Source of the DNA: Chlorops oryzae | Taxonomy: Eukaryota; Arthropoda; Insecta; Diptera; Chloropidae | Direction: 5' to 3' | DNA: 64,000 bases | NCBI GenBank assembly: GCA_020466095.1 | Contig: CM035806.1 | Span: 159,831,667-159,895,666 of the forward strand | Shown here: piece after piece, positions 1-11,090 of the stretch | How the letters are laid out: the number at the start of each line of letters is the position of its first letter | Position numbering within the stretch: the first letter of the stretch is position 1 | Position numbers and translations under genes: made by a program | Notes under the pieces: model-generated | Told to the model about the DNA's origin: nothing | What the model saw: the letters and a program-made list of their open reading frames with translations, nothing else | Database searches by the model: none

Positions 1-1948
1 TTTGGCATCCACCTTCTGTTTTTCCTGTTCGCCTGGTGAATCAGAGAATTTTTGAATGAAATCCGCATTTCTTGGCATATGATTTTCTCGATACTAGTCT
101 TTTTTGAAACTTCGCGGTAAGTATGCATCTTTTGAGCTCACACACTTTGCAATGAATAAATTTTAATATTTCCGGGTAAGGAAAATGCAAAAGTGCTTCA
201 AATAGGGGGAAACGTGGAATTTCCCAGGAATTTTCTCATGGGAATTTTCTTTAGGATCTGAGGAACCATTTAAAAAAAAAAATTTCAAAAACCCTGTAGG
301 AAATGTCATTTTGAACAGTTAAACCGAAAAAGACTTTATTCAAAACATATAACGGCTTTTTTTCCCGCCAAAAAAATTCAAAAAATTAAAAAAAAAAAAC
401 CAAAATTTCAAACCCAAAATTCCCAGTAGTTTCCGAGATATAACATGAATTTTGGCATCCACCTTCTGTTTCCTGTTCGCCTGGTGAATCAGAGAATTTT
501 GATGAAATCCGCATTTCTGGATATTTCTCGAACTATTTTTTTGAAACTTCGCGGTAAGTATGCTTTGCCACACACTTTGAATATAAATTTAATATTTCCT
601 GGGTAAGAAAATAAAAGTGTTCAAAAGGGGGAAACGTGAATTTCCAGATTTTCTCCTGGAATTTTCTTTAGATCTGGGAACATTTAAAAAAAAATTCAAA
701 AACCTGTGGAAATGTCATTTTGAGCAGTTAACCGAAAAGAATTTTTAAACAGTTTTTCCCAAAAAATCAAAAAATAAAAAAAAAAAAACAAATTTAAACC
801 AAATCCTTCATTAATTTGGCATCCACCTTCTGTTTTCCTGTTCGCCTGGTGAATCAGAGAATTTTTGAATGAAATCCGCATTTCTTGGCATATGATTTCT
901 CGATACTAAGTCTTTTTTGAAACTTCGGCGGTAAGTATGCATCTTTTGAGCTCCACACACTTTGCAATGAATAAATTTTAATATTTCCGGGTAAGGAAAA
1001 TGCAAAAGTGCTTCAAATAGGGGGAAAACGTGGAATTTCCCAGGAATTTTCTCCATGGGAATTTTCTTTAGGATCTGAGGAACCATTTAAGAAAAAAAAA
1101 TTTCAAAAACCCTGTAGGAAATGTCATTTTGAGACAGTTAAACCGAAAAAGAACTTTATTCAAAACATATAACGGCTTTATTTTCCCGCCAAAAAAAAAT
1201 TTCAAAAAAACTTAAAAAATAAGAAAAAACCAAAATTTTCAAAACCCAAAATTCCCAGTAGTTTCCGAGATATAACATTGAATTTTGGCATCCACCTTCT
1301 GTTTTCCTGTTCGCCTGGTGAATCAGAGAATTTTTGATGAAATCCGCATTTCTTGGCATATGATTTCTCGATACTAAGTCTTTTTTGAAACTTCGGCGGT
1401 AAGTATGCATCTTTTGAGCTCACACACTTTGCAATGAATAAATTTTAATATTTCCGGGTAAGGAAAATGCAAAAAGTGCTTCAAATAGGGGGAAAACGTG
1501 GAATTTCCCAGGAATTTTCTCCATGGGAATTTTCTTTAGGATCTGAGGAACCATTTAAGAAAAAAAAATTTCAAAAACCCTGTAGGAAATGTCATTTTGA
1601 GACAGTTAAACTCGAAAAAGAAACTTTATTCAAAACCATATAACGGCTTTATTTTCCCGCCAAAATGAAAATTCAAAAAAACTTCAAAAAATAAGAAAAA
1701 ACCAAAATTTTCAAAACCCGAAAATTCCCAGTAGTTTCCGAGATATAAGCATTTGAAATTTTGGCATCCACCTTCTGTTTTTCCTGTTCGCCTGGTGAAT
1801 CAGGCGAATTTTTCGAAATTGAAATCCGCATTTCTTTGGCATATGATTTTCTCGATAACTTAAGTCTTTTTTGAAACTTCGGCGGTAAGTATGCAATCTT
1901 TTGAGTCTCCATCACACTTTGCAATGAATAAAATTTTAATATTTCCAC

Positions 1949-2035
<87 letters not shown>

Positions 2036-3730
2036 GAAAAAGAAACTTTATTCAAAACCATATAACGGCTTTATTTTCCCGCCAAAATGAAAATTCAAAA
2101 AAACTTCAAAAAATAACGAAAAAAACCAAAATTTTCAAAACCCGAAAATTCCCAGTAGTTTCCGAGATATAAGCATTTGAAATTTTGGCATCCACCTTCT
2201 GTTTTTCCTGTTCGCCTGGTGAATCAGGCGAATTTTTCGAAATTGAAATCCGCATTTCTTTGGCATATGATTTTCTCGATAACTTAAGTCTTTTTTGAAA
2301 CTTCGGCGGTAAGTATGCAATCTTTTGAGTCTCCATCACACTTTGCAATGAATAAAATTTTAATATTTCCACGGGTAAGGAAAATGCAAAAAGTGCTTCA
2401 AATAGGGGGAAAACGTAGAATTTCCCAGGAATTTTCTCCATGGGAATTTTCTTTAGGATCTGAGGAACCATTTAAGAAAAAAAGAATTGTCAAAAACCCT
2501 GTAGGAAATGTCATTTTGAGACAGTTAAACTCGAAAAAGAAACTTTATTCAAAACCATATAACGGCTTTATTTTCCCGCCAAAATGAAAATTCCAAAAAA
2601 ACTTCAAAAAATAACAAAAAAACCAAAATTTTCAAAACCCGAAAATTCCCAGTAGTTTCCGAGATATAAGCATTTGAAATTTTGGCATCCACCTTCTGTT
2701 TTTCCTGTTCGCCTGGTGAATCAGGCGAATTTTTCGAAATTGAAATCCGCATTTCTTTGGCATATGATTTTCTCGATAACTTAAGTCTTTTTTGAAACTT
2801 CGGCGGTAAGTATGCAATCTTTTGAGTCTCCATCACACTTTGCAATGAATAAAATTTTAATATTTCCACGGGTAAGGAAAATGCAAAAAGTGCTTCAAAT
2901 AGGGGGAAAACGTGGAATTTCCCAGGAATTTTCTCCATGGGAATTTTCTTTAGGATCTGAGGAACCATTTAAGAAAAAAAAATTGTCAAAAACCCTGTAG
3001 GAAATGTCATTTTGAGACAGTTAAACTCGAAAAAGAAACTTTATTCAAAACCATATAACGGCTTTATTTTCCCGCCAAAATGAAAATTCAAAAAAACTTC
3101 AAAAAATAACGAAAAAACCAAAATTTTCAAAACCCGAAAATTCCCAGTAGTTTCCGAGATATAAGCATTTGAAATTTTGGCATCCACCTTCTGTTTTTCC
3201 TGTTCGCCTGGTGAATCAGGCGAATTTTTCGAAATTGAAATCCGCATTTCTTTGGCATATGATTTTCTCGATAACTTAAGTCTTTTTTGAAACTTCGGCG
3301 GTAAGTATGCAATCTTTTGAGTCTCCATCACACTTTGCAATGAATAAAATTTTAATATTTCCACGGGTAAGGAAAATGCAAAAAGTGCTTCAAATAGGGG
3401 GAAAACGTGGAATTTCCCAGGAATTTTCTCCATGGGAATTTTCTTTAGGATCTGAGGAACCATTTAAGAAAAAAAAATTGTCAAAAACCCTGTAGGAAAT
3501 GTCATTTTGACACTGTTAAACCCGAAAAACGTAATTTATTCACAAAAATACAACGGCTTTATTTTCCCGCCAAAATGAAAATTCCAAAAAATCTTCAAAA
3601 AATTACTAAAAAACCAAAATTTTCAAAACCCCAAAATTCCCAGTAGTTTCCGAGATATAACCACTTGAAGTTTTGGCATCCACCTTCTGCTTTTCCTGTT
3701 CGCCTGGTGAATCAGAAGAATTTTTGTACT
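1..3730. repeat. Tandem satellite array, ~495-bp unit
   Basis: A unit of about 495 bp is repeated head to tail. The landmark TTTGGCATCCACCTTCTG recurs near 1, 453, 816, 1285, 1761, 2187, 2684, 3176 and 3672, and the best units (from about 2187 on) are 492-497 bp and almost identical. Each good unit holds an 8-bp hairpin (TTCGCCTG, 6-nt loop, CAGGCGAA), a splice-donor-like GGTAAGTAT and A/T runs. The last partial unit (from about 3500) has diverged and fades out near 3800. Minus-strand ORFs of up to 140 codons repeat with the unit but match no known family and are broken by frameshifts in the leftmost copies, so I do not call them genes. Confidence 0.93.
1953..2029. other. A45/T32 homopolymer junction inside satellite
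   Basis: A run of about 45 A is followed directly by about 32 T. It replaces the part of the satellite unit between the GGGTAA and AAACTCG landmarks that is present in neighbouring units. It looks like a read- or assembly-derived filler rather than biological sequence, although a real inverted homopolymer cannot be excluded. Confidence 0.7.
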
Positions 3731-3947
3731 GAAATCCGCATTTCTCGGGAATCATTTTTTCTCGAAGGCTACAATTTTTTTTTCGAGAACTTCGTCGGTA
3801 AGTATGCTATCTCAAATATAATTGTTTTCCCCCATTCGGAACATCTTTTGTATTTTCAAATCTTATAAATGACTTCTGCTTAAAAAACTTAAAAATCTTG
3901 TATTCACTTTCCGTTTGTGCAAACAGTTGTGTTATCGTGTCTGTAGT

Positions 3948-4030
3948 AGATCTCTATACCAAAATTTTGCGTCTGAACTGGATCTCTATACCAAAAAGTT
4001 CGTGTCTGGACTAGATCTCTATACCAAAAG
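3948..4030. repeat. Three tandem 32-33 bp repeats
   Basis: The motif GATCTCTATACCAAAA starts at 3948, 3981 and 4013. The intervening sequence is partly conserved (GTGTCTGGACT and GCGTCTGAACTG). It is a small, slightly diverged minisatellite. Confidence 0.8.
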
Positions 4031-5142
4031 TTTTCTTTTTACTTGTGCATGTCCATATATTTTTAGGAGTTCACGTTCCCGTCTTAAGTGTTTGATCTAT
4101 TTCTTTCGCAGAGTCTTGACTCCATAAATTTTTTGGGAAATGGTAGAAGGACTTTTCCTATGGCATTGAAATTTGGCATGGACGTTTCTTTGCAAATATC
4201 TATGATATTAAAAAAAAAATGTAGTAATCAAACCACCCTAACCCGCACCCCCATAAAAGGGGTGGACCCAAATTCCAAAATTTTGAACCCAGTTTTCATC
4301 ATTTTTTTGTTCTTTTGTTCCTCTCTCCTTCTCCTTTCCGTCGCATTGAGGGCTTAGGCTGCACCACCAGAAATAGTTCTCGCCATGGCTTGTGTTTAAT
4401 TCGTAATTTTAATAAATGTTGTTTTTTTTTTTTGCATTATCAAACTAAACATAACACTATAATACAAATTTATTATGATACAGAAGATTTAACAGTTATT
4501 ATGCTTTATGAACTTCCATTAAGAATTTTCTGCTCTGTTAATAACATCAATTGTACAACAAATCAATTCGTAATCGATTGGATAATCCTATTAAAGTTTT
4601 TAGCTTGAAAGGAAGTGATTTGGATAAAAATCGTATTATGGAAAAAGATAAAAGATGCGCTTTCACGTTTCCGTTTTCTGTTTTCCGTTTTCCGATTTTC
4701 GTTTTTCATTTTCCGGCAATGATTATCACAGTGTTCTATTAAGATATGCAATGGGTACGTGGATACTTTGAAAGCATTCTCCCAATGACATCTGTACGGA
4801 AGGAAGGAAATACTTTCGTTTTTTCGGCCAAACTTTGTGGTGCTTGTATACCATTGTGAAGAGTTGCCAGCAATGAAAAAGGTTGAGGTACGTGAATTCG
4901 AAATAAAAGCGAGTCATGGTTGTATGATTTCGTATTTGGAGACTCTTCCAGAGTCAAGCAATTTTTAAGGGAATCGCAAGCTTTCTTCGTTTGTGTTATT
5001 AATGAGCCGAAATGTTGGAACCGATCATTCCGGTGGCAATTAAACAGTGGCAGTTAACAGTTTTACCAAATAATTGGATTAAAACTTTGCTTACATACGT
5101 ACCGCGCACACACGCTGATAGTCATACATCAATACTATACAT

Positions 5143-5182
5143 ATGTGGGTGCGTGTGCGTGCGCGCGTGCGCGTGCGCACGT
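5143..5182. repeat. Alternating GT/GC tract (potential Z-DNA)
   Basis: About 40 bp alternate almost perfectly between purine and pyrimidine, with a GCGCGC core. It lies about 190 bp past the chitinase stop codon. Such tracts are known to favour Z-DNA under negative supercoiling; any role here is inference. Confidence 0.7.
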
Positions 5183-5370
5183 ATATAAATATGTATAGGT
5201 ATATATGAATGATGCTTAATTTATATTTTTTACATATAAAAAAACTTTTCTTGTTCTTGCTAAATATAAGCAAAAACATTAATAGCTCGAGAAGAACTAA
5301 GTAGGGCAGATATAAAGATGGAACGCGAAGACTAAGGAAAGTGAAGACCTAAGCTATTGGAAGCAAAGTT

Positions 5371-5576
5371 TTAGGCGGGCGCTTCTGTTGGCGTATGGCA
5401 GCCCTCGACATTTTCAGGCCAATCGCAGACATTTTCACTGGGATTAAAAACTAAATTCGCCGGACATGGCATATGATGTTTGCGTTCACCTTCGCACATG
5501 TAATAGTGCGTGCAATCATTCCAGTCCTTGTGGTAACTTATGTGACCGTCCTCTTCGGCGCATGTAACATCGTGTG
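5371..5576 (-). CDS. Cht7: Cht7 terminal exon: CBM14 chitin-binding domain
   Basis: The exon contains six cysteines with peritrophin-A/CBM14 spacing ([34 protein letters not shown]). These form a chitin-binding domain in secreted and cuticular chitinases. It ends in TEAPA and a TAA stop at 5371-5373. The intron before it (5577-5644) is 68 nt. Confidence 0.95.
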
Positions 5577-8500
5577 CTGAAAGTAATAGCGTTCGGTATT
5601 AGAAGAGAGATATCGTTAGCCAATAAAGTTCAAGTTCGACTTACGATCTTTAGTTGTGTAAGCACCACGCGGTCCATGTGACTCATATGGACCATCGTAT
5701 TCCAGTTGGACCTTATAGCCGTGCAACTCATCGTTCAGAGCATTTAAGAGTGGATATTTTCCACTGCCACAACGTCCCGAGAAATCATCCATATCAACAG
5801 ACCAGACCATTATACCACCAAAGCCTTGTTCCTTTAACCATTCCATCTGAGTGACAAAGAAAATATGAGAAAACAAGTAAGGGTGTTATAGTCAGGCGAG
5901 CCTGACAATAAAATACCCGATACAGACACACGTGTTCAAATAATTTTTAATATCAATAGGAGTTTAGGACCATAAGAAGGCCCATATGCCAACTTTTGTT
6001 AAATTTCTTTACGAAAACCGCCCCTTTGTCACGCCCACTTTCCCAATTTTTTTTAATTATAATCGGAGGCTTAAATATACGCTGAAATTCTAAGTTTCAT
6101 TGAAATATTTCGAAAAAGTCTGATTTTGGGGCAGTTTTGAGATTTTTCTGACAGACCCTAGTACTGGAGGTACCCTTAATAATGGACCGAACAAGAAATT
6201 TTTTTGTAAGGATGTTTATGGCTACAAAGGAAGCATAAGTGCCAACTTTGGTTCAAGTCCCATTTGAATTTCGGGTGTCAGAGGCCATTTTCAAAAAACG
6301 CCTTTCGGCCACGCCCACTTTTCAAATTTTTGGAAATTGAATAACTTGGCTTTAAATATGTTCAACTATCAAATTTTATCAAAATATCTTGAAAAAATTT
6401 GGTTTTAGGGCAGTTTTTGTGATTTCCATAACAGACCCTAGTACTGGAGGTACCTCTAAAAATGATTCGATCGGGTCCATTCTCGAACTGGTTCTCACTC
6501 ATGTCCCCGTGAGCACTCATACCAAATTTTAGCTCAACTTCTTCGATAAGAAAACTGTTTACAGACGGACCGACGGAAAGACAGACGGACGGACGGATGT
6601 CTAAATCGAATCTCCTGGTGACGCTGATCATTTCTATATAGGTACATTTTGTACCATTTGGCCTATCTCGACTGGTTCTGGGTGTTACAAACAACCACAC
6701 AGTGTGTGTCGGGTATAAAAACTGTCGCTTTGCGAATTTTTATTTTTATTTCAACGAGCTGCGCTCAGCTTACCTTGGTTTTAAGTGAGCGTTCATCATC
6801 GAATCCAACCCATTGATTGTCTCTGTACGCAAATGGAACCTGTTGTTCGGAGTCCCAGACGAGAGTCGTATTTTCAGCTGCTAGGAACGAGCAAACCTCG
6901 TAATAACTAAGGAATCCCACTTCGTTGGTGTATTTTCCAGCTTTTCCGCCACCTGATGCAGGTGCTCCAATATCGAATTGCGTGTCACTGGCCAGCTCAA
7001 AGGTTCGCCCATATGTCGGCATGCCGATAAGTAGCTTCTCCTTGGGAGCGCCTTGCTTAACCCATTCGCGAGCGCTAAAGTCAACGGTTAGTTTCTTTTG
7101 ATAACCCGTCGCCGCTTCCAATGGATACAACGGGGAATTATGCCCGACCGTACGTTCGTAGTGCGTATGGAAATCGTACGTCATAACGTTTATGAAGTCA
7201 AGGTACTTGGCAATCTCAGGTACATCATAGCCCGCTGCTATCGCTTCAAATGATGCTGGCACAGCAGCAGTGAGCAGCAGACGCGGTAGACCCGATGATT
7301 TCGCTTCGCCCTCGAATGCAACGCGTAGTTCGCGCAGCAGATTCACGTAGGCAGCACGATCATCGGCACCGCGTGGATATTCCCAGTCGACGTCGATACC
7401 GTTGAATTTATAATCTCTCAAGAAATCGATCGCCTCATAAACGAATTGATTCATGCGGAAAACATTTGAGGTCAGCTCTTTGAATGGTGTGGAACCGAAT
7501 GCCCAACCGCCAATTGCCAGAATGATCTGAAGATCCGGGTTAACGTCACGCAGTGCAATGACACTTTCGTAGTTTTCTGGATCCTCGTCGGCAGCCTCAC
7601 TTAGCTTATGATCCTTGAGCGTAGCAAAGGCGTACACAACATGAGTACACAGCTTTGGATCCACATTTGAGGGCTCGAATTTTCCGACACCTGGCCGCTT
7701 TGCTGACCAGCTCGTCAAGTAGCAGAAAACTTGTGCGGGGCGAGCTGAAGTGGGAAATTATATATATATATATATATTTTTTTTTATTCAGATGGGAGAA
7801 CCGTAATTCAAGACTTACTGTTGAATTCTTTGGCTACCAAGCCGCTCTTGATTCTGTGTTTTTTCACTGGTTTTCGTACTTTATTAAGAATCTCTTCGAC
7901 GGGTATTTTGATTGGTTCTGGTTTCTCGATCTATTCAAAAGTTAACAAACATTAAGGATGGCATCTTGAAATTGTGTTTTTATTGTATCGTATCGTATCG
8001 TATCTTACCTCTTCCAAATCTTCAAAGGTTGCAGCGATGGCTGTCCAGTTTACGTCCTTAGCCTCCTTACCACGTGATATGCCCAACAGCTCTTCGCGCA
8101 TGGCACCGATTAAGGGATATTTGACTTTTCCTCCACAGACATCGCCCTTGAAGTCGTCCATATCGATGGTCCATACCATGGCACCACCATATCCATTCGT
8201 TTTAATCCATTGCATCTTGTTACGTATAGCTCGTTCATCGTCGAAACCAACCCATTGATCGCCGTCGACCATGTATGGAACCTTCATCTCATCATCCCAC
8301 ACATAGACAGCACCATTCAGTAGCATCTCACAAATTTCGTAGTAAGCTAAGAAACCACTTTCCTTGGTATAAATACCCTCACGACCACCGGCTGTGGCAG
8401 GTGCATTCGGTCCATGCTTATCGGTATTTGCCAGAGTAAAGGACCGACCATAGGTTGGCATGCCTAAAATGCAAAAACAAACCCCAGAGTTAATACATAT

Positions 8501-11090
8501 AAAAGCGGAGGGTTTTTTTTTTTTTTTTTGTATATACCAATAACAAGTTTCTCTTTGGGTGCACCCATCTTAACCCACATTGTCGCTGCATTATCGACCG
8601 AAAGCTGCTTTCTCCACTCTGAGTCAGTCGATGGAGCGTAGAGCGGTGCATTGTGGCCAGTTTCACGTTCCCAACGTCCGTGAAAATCATAAGCCATTAA
8701 GTTTATAAAGTCCAAGTAGCTAGCTACAGCCGGTACATCGTAGCCCCCACGGACATTATCGGGACCCACAGGCACGGCGGCAGTCAACAGCAAGCGGGAT
8801 TTCTTCAGCTCTTGAGCCTCAGCTTCGAATGCCTCACGCAGCTCTTTCAACAACAGAACGAAATTCTTTTTATCGTCCGAGCCTTTTGGATATTCCCAAT
8901 CCAGATCCAAGCCATCAAAGCCACGCTTTCGCAGGAACGGTATAGCCGAGTAGATAAACGTTTGGCGAGTGTACCGTGTAGCTGACATTTCCTTAAACTT
9001 CTGTGTACCGAATGACCAGCCGCCGAGTGCGAGGAGAACTTTCAGTTTTGGATTTGATTTCTTCAACGCCATCATTCTGTCGTAGAGACCTGGCACACTA
9101 TCCTTGGTCTCATCATTCGTCTCGTAGCTGCTCAGTTTGCCCTTTTTGAGCCAACCAAAAGCAAAGATAATATGCGTGCACAGATCAGCTGGAATATCTT
9201 CGGGTACGAATTTACCAATTTTCGTGCGATACTGCGACCAATTGGTATAATAGCATACAATCTTCATGCCGCCATTATCTACATTCGTCTTTTTCCCCTT
9301 CAATGACGAGCCGCTCGCAATGAGTGAGCCACCCACAACAGCCGCCGCAGCCCCAGCACCGGTGGCTACAGCTCCAGCGCTACGCAATTTCGATTTGGAT
9401 CGCACGCGCGTTCTTGTCTCTCTGCGAGACGTTGCCGCCGGCTGCTGATCGATACGTTTCTCGGCTTCATTGGATTTTGCCGGAGATGATTCCGAGACGA
9501 CGGCAGCCTTTCTGGATGCCAGGAAGTTATCCCGCCGTGAAGATGAAGACACCGGCGATGTTGTAGGTCGACGCAATCGACGACGTTTTTTGGCTACAGA
9601 AAAAAATTATGACAAAAACATCATTTCGAATCTAGGGAGCAAAACGCTAAGATAACATTTGATAATTAAAAACAAAAAAAAAATATTAACACAGTTCCGA
9701 CATTTCGGCGACAGACGATGAGGAAGTGAGAAAAATATTGGTCGATAACATTTACAGTATGGGCGAAAATTATAGAATTATAATGTGCATTTACATGTGA
9801 CATCATAGAAGACAAAAAATACTACTCCGCAATATTCCTTGCATTTGCTCAAGCCTTCGACAAGGTGTGACATGAAAGACTTATCTATAAAATCACACAT
9901 CTCTTTCCTTTTGAAGCCCACAAAGTATTTTAATCATATTTGACTAAAGACTATTTGACAGAAGACTAAAATTCAAATACAAGAACTATCTGTCACCCAG
10001 ATATAATATCAGAGCTGGTGTTCCCCAAGCAAGTATACCTAGTCGGGCCGCTCGTATATCTTGTGTATTTTAGTGATCTACCTACAGCAAAAAGAGTCTT
10101 CACTTTCACCTTCGCTGATGACACAGCCACTCCGTGTTGTCACACTAATCAATCGGTTGCTTCACAAAAGCTACAAGCGCACCTTCAGCATATAAGTAGA
10201 AACCTGACTAAAAAAAACAAATGGTATAAAAAGTCACCGAATCTAAAAATACCCGTGTAACCTTCTCTTTAAATTGCAAAACATGCTCTCCGATCAGCTT
10301 AAATAATGTTCCCATTCCCCATTCCACTGACGTCAAATATCTTGGCATACACCTGGACAGAAGACTAACATGGAGAAAACACATTGATATGAAAAAAAAA
10401 AAACGCCAAATTGAACTGAAAATCGTAACCTTGCAATGGTTACTCAATAAAAAATCCCAACTGAGTTTAGATAACAAGATCCTTTTGTACCAAGCCATAA
10501 TCATACCCATTTGGTTCTATGGTATTACGCTCAGAGGTCTGCATGCTGCTCTTCGATGCTCATCGAAATTATCTAACGCCTACAGAGTAAACTCTCAAGA
10601 CAAATTACTGGGGCACTTTAAGTTTCATCTCGAACTAAAGATCCCCACTGTTGATGAAGAAATTAAACGAACTATGGATTTCTGCACGATCAAACTTCTT
10701 CAACATCCCAATTCCCAATCTAATAATTCGATAAATAGAAACACCTGTACACAATTACAAAAGACATTGTATGATGCTACACTCCCGAGCAACCGAAAAC
10801 AGCTCATAACCGAATATTGCCCTCCACACGGAACTAATCTTGGAATGTGCACAAACTCTCTAGCACTGATAAGACTCTAATTTAATTTCATTTTGGATCT
10901 TATTAAACATTGTTAGTTTAGTTAGTGGTAAATTGTTTTTTCAAAAATAATACAAAAAGATTCGATAAAACACCGACTGAAAACATAACAAACAAACATT
11001 TTACTTACTTTGTGCGCTATCAGTCAAGTCAGAAAATAGTACAACTATGAGGCAAACTATGAAGATTATTTTCAGTAACCTTGGCGGGAG
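5371..11090 (-). CDS. Cht7: Group III (Cht7-type) two-domain chitinase, start exon missing
   Basis: Family GH18 hydrolyses beta-1,4-linked chitin. Insect group III (Cht7) enzymes are N-terminally membrane-anchored and act in the laminar organisation of cuticular chitin. Seven coding exons join in frame: 11009-11090, 8538-9593, 8009-8463, 7819-7930, 6774-7744, 5645-5846 and 5371-5576, giving 1027 visible residues. Order: hydrophobic anchor (residues ~6-23), Arg/Ser-rich stalk with an Ala/Gly-rich segment, GH18 domain 1 (~137-520, acid Glu ~261 in [10 protein letters not shown]), linker, GH18 domain 2 (~573-945, Glu ~690 in [10 protein letters not shown]), CBM14 (~965-1020), TAA stop at 5371-5373. 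Both GH18 domains keep the GGW, M(A/T)YDFH and MVW..DMDDF motifs, so both look catalytic. All introns are GT-AG and every phase matches. The initiator Met must lie in an upstream exon. The symbol rests on domain layout recognised by eye, not on a search. Confidence 0.93.
5645..5846 (-). CDS. Cht7: Cht7 exon: end of GH18 domain 2
   Basis: After the acceptor (TTTGTCACTCAG) the exon reads [20 protein letters not shown], continuing KTK from the previous exon. [10 protein letters not shown] is the second tryptophan motif. The exon ends with one base of a split codon at a GTAAGT donor. The ATG at its 5' edge is an internal Met codon, not a translation start. Confidence 0.95.
5873..6722 (-). mobile_element. 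(GTCY)n Helentron-like element in a Cht7 intron
   Basis: A near full-length copy of a dispersed element. One end is AAGTAAGGGTGTTATAGTCAG and the other, at 6720, reads TGTGTGTCGGGTATA. Inside are the element's recurring TACTGGAGGTACC and GCCACGCCCACTTT blocks and a (GACGGACG)n stretch at about 6565-6600. Its orientation is reversed relative to the copies at 15764 and 33811. (GTCY)n arrays inside non-autonomous elements are known from mini-me/DINE-1 (Helentron-type) repeats; assignment here is by analogy. It fills nearly all of the 927-nt intron 5847-6773. Confidence 0.85.
6774..7744 (-). CDS. Cht7: Cht7 exon: most of GH18 domain 2
   Basis: The exon follows a CCCACTTCAG acceptor. It opens with [18 protein letters not shown], the usual first strand of a GH18 fold. 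It includes [10 protein letters not shown], the catalytic [10 protein letters not shown] and [10 protein letters not shown], and ends in ERSLKTK in phase 0 at a GTAAGC donor. The key acids are intact, so domain 2 should be active. Confidence 0.95.
7819..7930 (-). CDS. Cht7: Cht7 exon: interdomain linker
   Basis: This 112-bp exon lies between a TTGAATAG acceptor and a GTAAGTC donor. It encodes a Lys/Pro-rich linker ([14 protein letters not shown]...KKHRIKSG) between the two catalytic domains. Both phases (0 in, 1 out) fit the neighbours. The flanking introns are 78 and 74 nt. Confidence 0.88.
8009..8463 (-). CDS. Cht7: Cht7 exon: C-terminal part of GH18 domain 1
   Basis: The exon starts in MPTYGRSF and contains the conserved tryptophan motif [10 protein letters not shown] of GH18 chitinases. 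It ends at EDLEE in phase 0 at a GTAAG donor. The intron side of that donor carries a short GTATC tandem repeat (about 7982-8005). The intron upstream (8464-8537) is 74 nt. Confidence 0.95.
8538..9593 (-). CDS. Cht7: Cht7 exon: stalk and first part of GH18 domain 1
   Basis: The acceptor is TTTTTTCTGTAG and the donor is GTATATA. The exon opens with a basic KKRRRLRRP stretch and a Ser/Arg-rich stalk, then an Ala/Gly-rich hydrophobic segment ([18 protein letters not shown]) that could be a second membrane-associated stretch. GH18 begins at [14 protein letters not shown]. The chitin-binding motif [10 protein letters not shown] and the catalytic [10 protein letters not shown] are present. It ends in EKLVIG, split across the intron and continuing as GMPTYGR in the next exon. 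Confidence 0.95.
9790..10985 (+). pseudogene. Jockey-type LINE reverse transcriptase fragment in a Cht7 intron
   Basis: The plus strand, opposite to the host gene, carries a decayed non-LTR reverse transcriptase. Recognisable pieces are AFDKV (~9858), AGVPQ (~10012), the catalytic FADDT box (~10108), [19 protein letters not shown] (~10333) and [13 protein letters not shown] (~10489). Several frameshifts and stops separate them. The open stretch 10389-10880 is the C-terminal part and not a host gene. The 5' half is missing, as in most LINE copies. The Jockey clade is a judgement from motif style. Confidence 0.85.
11009..11090 (-). CDS. Cht7: Cht7 exon: membrane anchor (first visible coding exon)
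   Basis: A pyrimidine-rich acceptor (TTTTTTTCCAG) precedes the exon and a strong donor (GTAAGTAAA) follows it. The translation contains [18 protein letters not shown], an uncleaved-anchor or signal-peptide-like segment, and ends in SAQ plus one base. That base joins the CC at the start of the next exon to give Thr, so the phases agree. There is no in-frame ATG and the exon begins in phase 0, so a separate start exon lies upstream. The left boundary may be off by one base. Confidence 0.82.

Larger units (their letters stand above)
3731..5370. other. Noncoding region 3' of the chitinase gene
   Basis: No credible coding exon is seen. The region holds a 32-33 bp triplicated motif (3948-4030), a GTTTTCC-like short repeat near 4665-4715, an alternating purine-pyrimidine tract (about 5143-5182) and ordinary A+T-rich DNA. 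The part next to 5370 should contain the chitinase 3' UTR. I saw no clear AATAAA close to the stop codon on the minus strand. Confidence 0.6.

Noticed and set aside
2549..3463. 139-140 codon minus-strand ORFs repeated in the satellite
   Set aside because: They repeat with the array and are broken by frameshifts in other copies. They show no known domain and reflect near-identity of units, not selection.
1..3730. CRISPR-like regular repeats
   Set aside because: Units are ~495 bp and contiguous, without short repeats separated by unique spacers, and the DNA is eukaryotic.
5616..5876. Free-standing 86-codon ORF starting at its own Met
   Set aside because: Its 5' codons are intron sequence; the real exon is 5645-5846 of the chitinase.
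8464..8537. Extension of GH18 domain 1 into a Lys-rich tail
   Set aside because: This is read-through of a 74-nt GT-AG intron containing poly-A on the minus strand.
10389..10880. 163-codon ORF as a host gene
   Set aside because: It matches the C-terminal reverse transcriptase region of a Jockey-type LINE and lies antisense in an intron.
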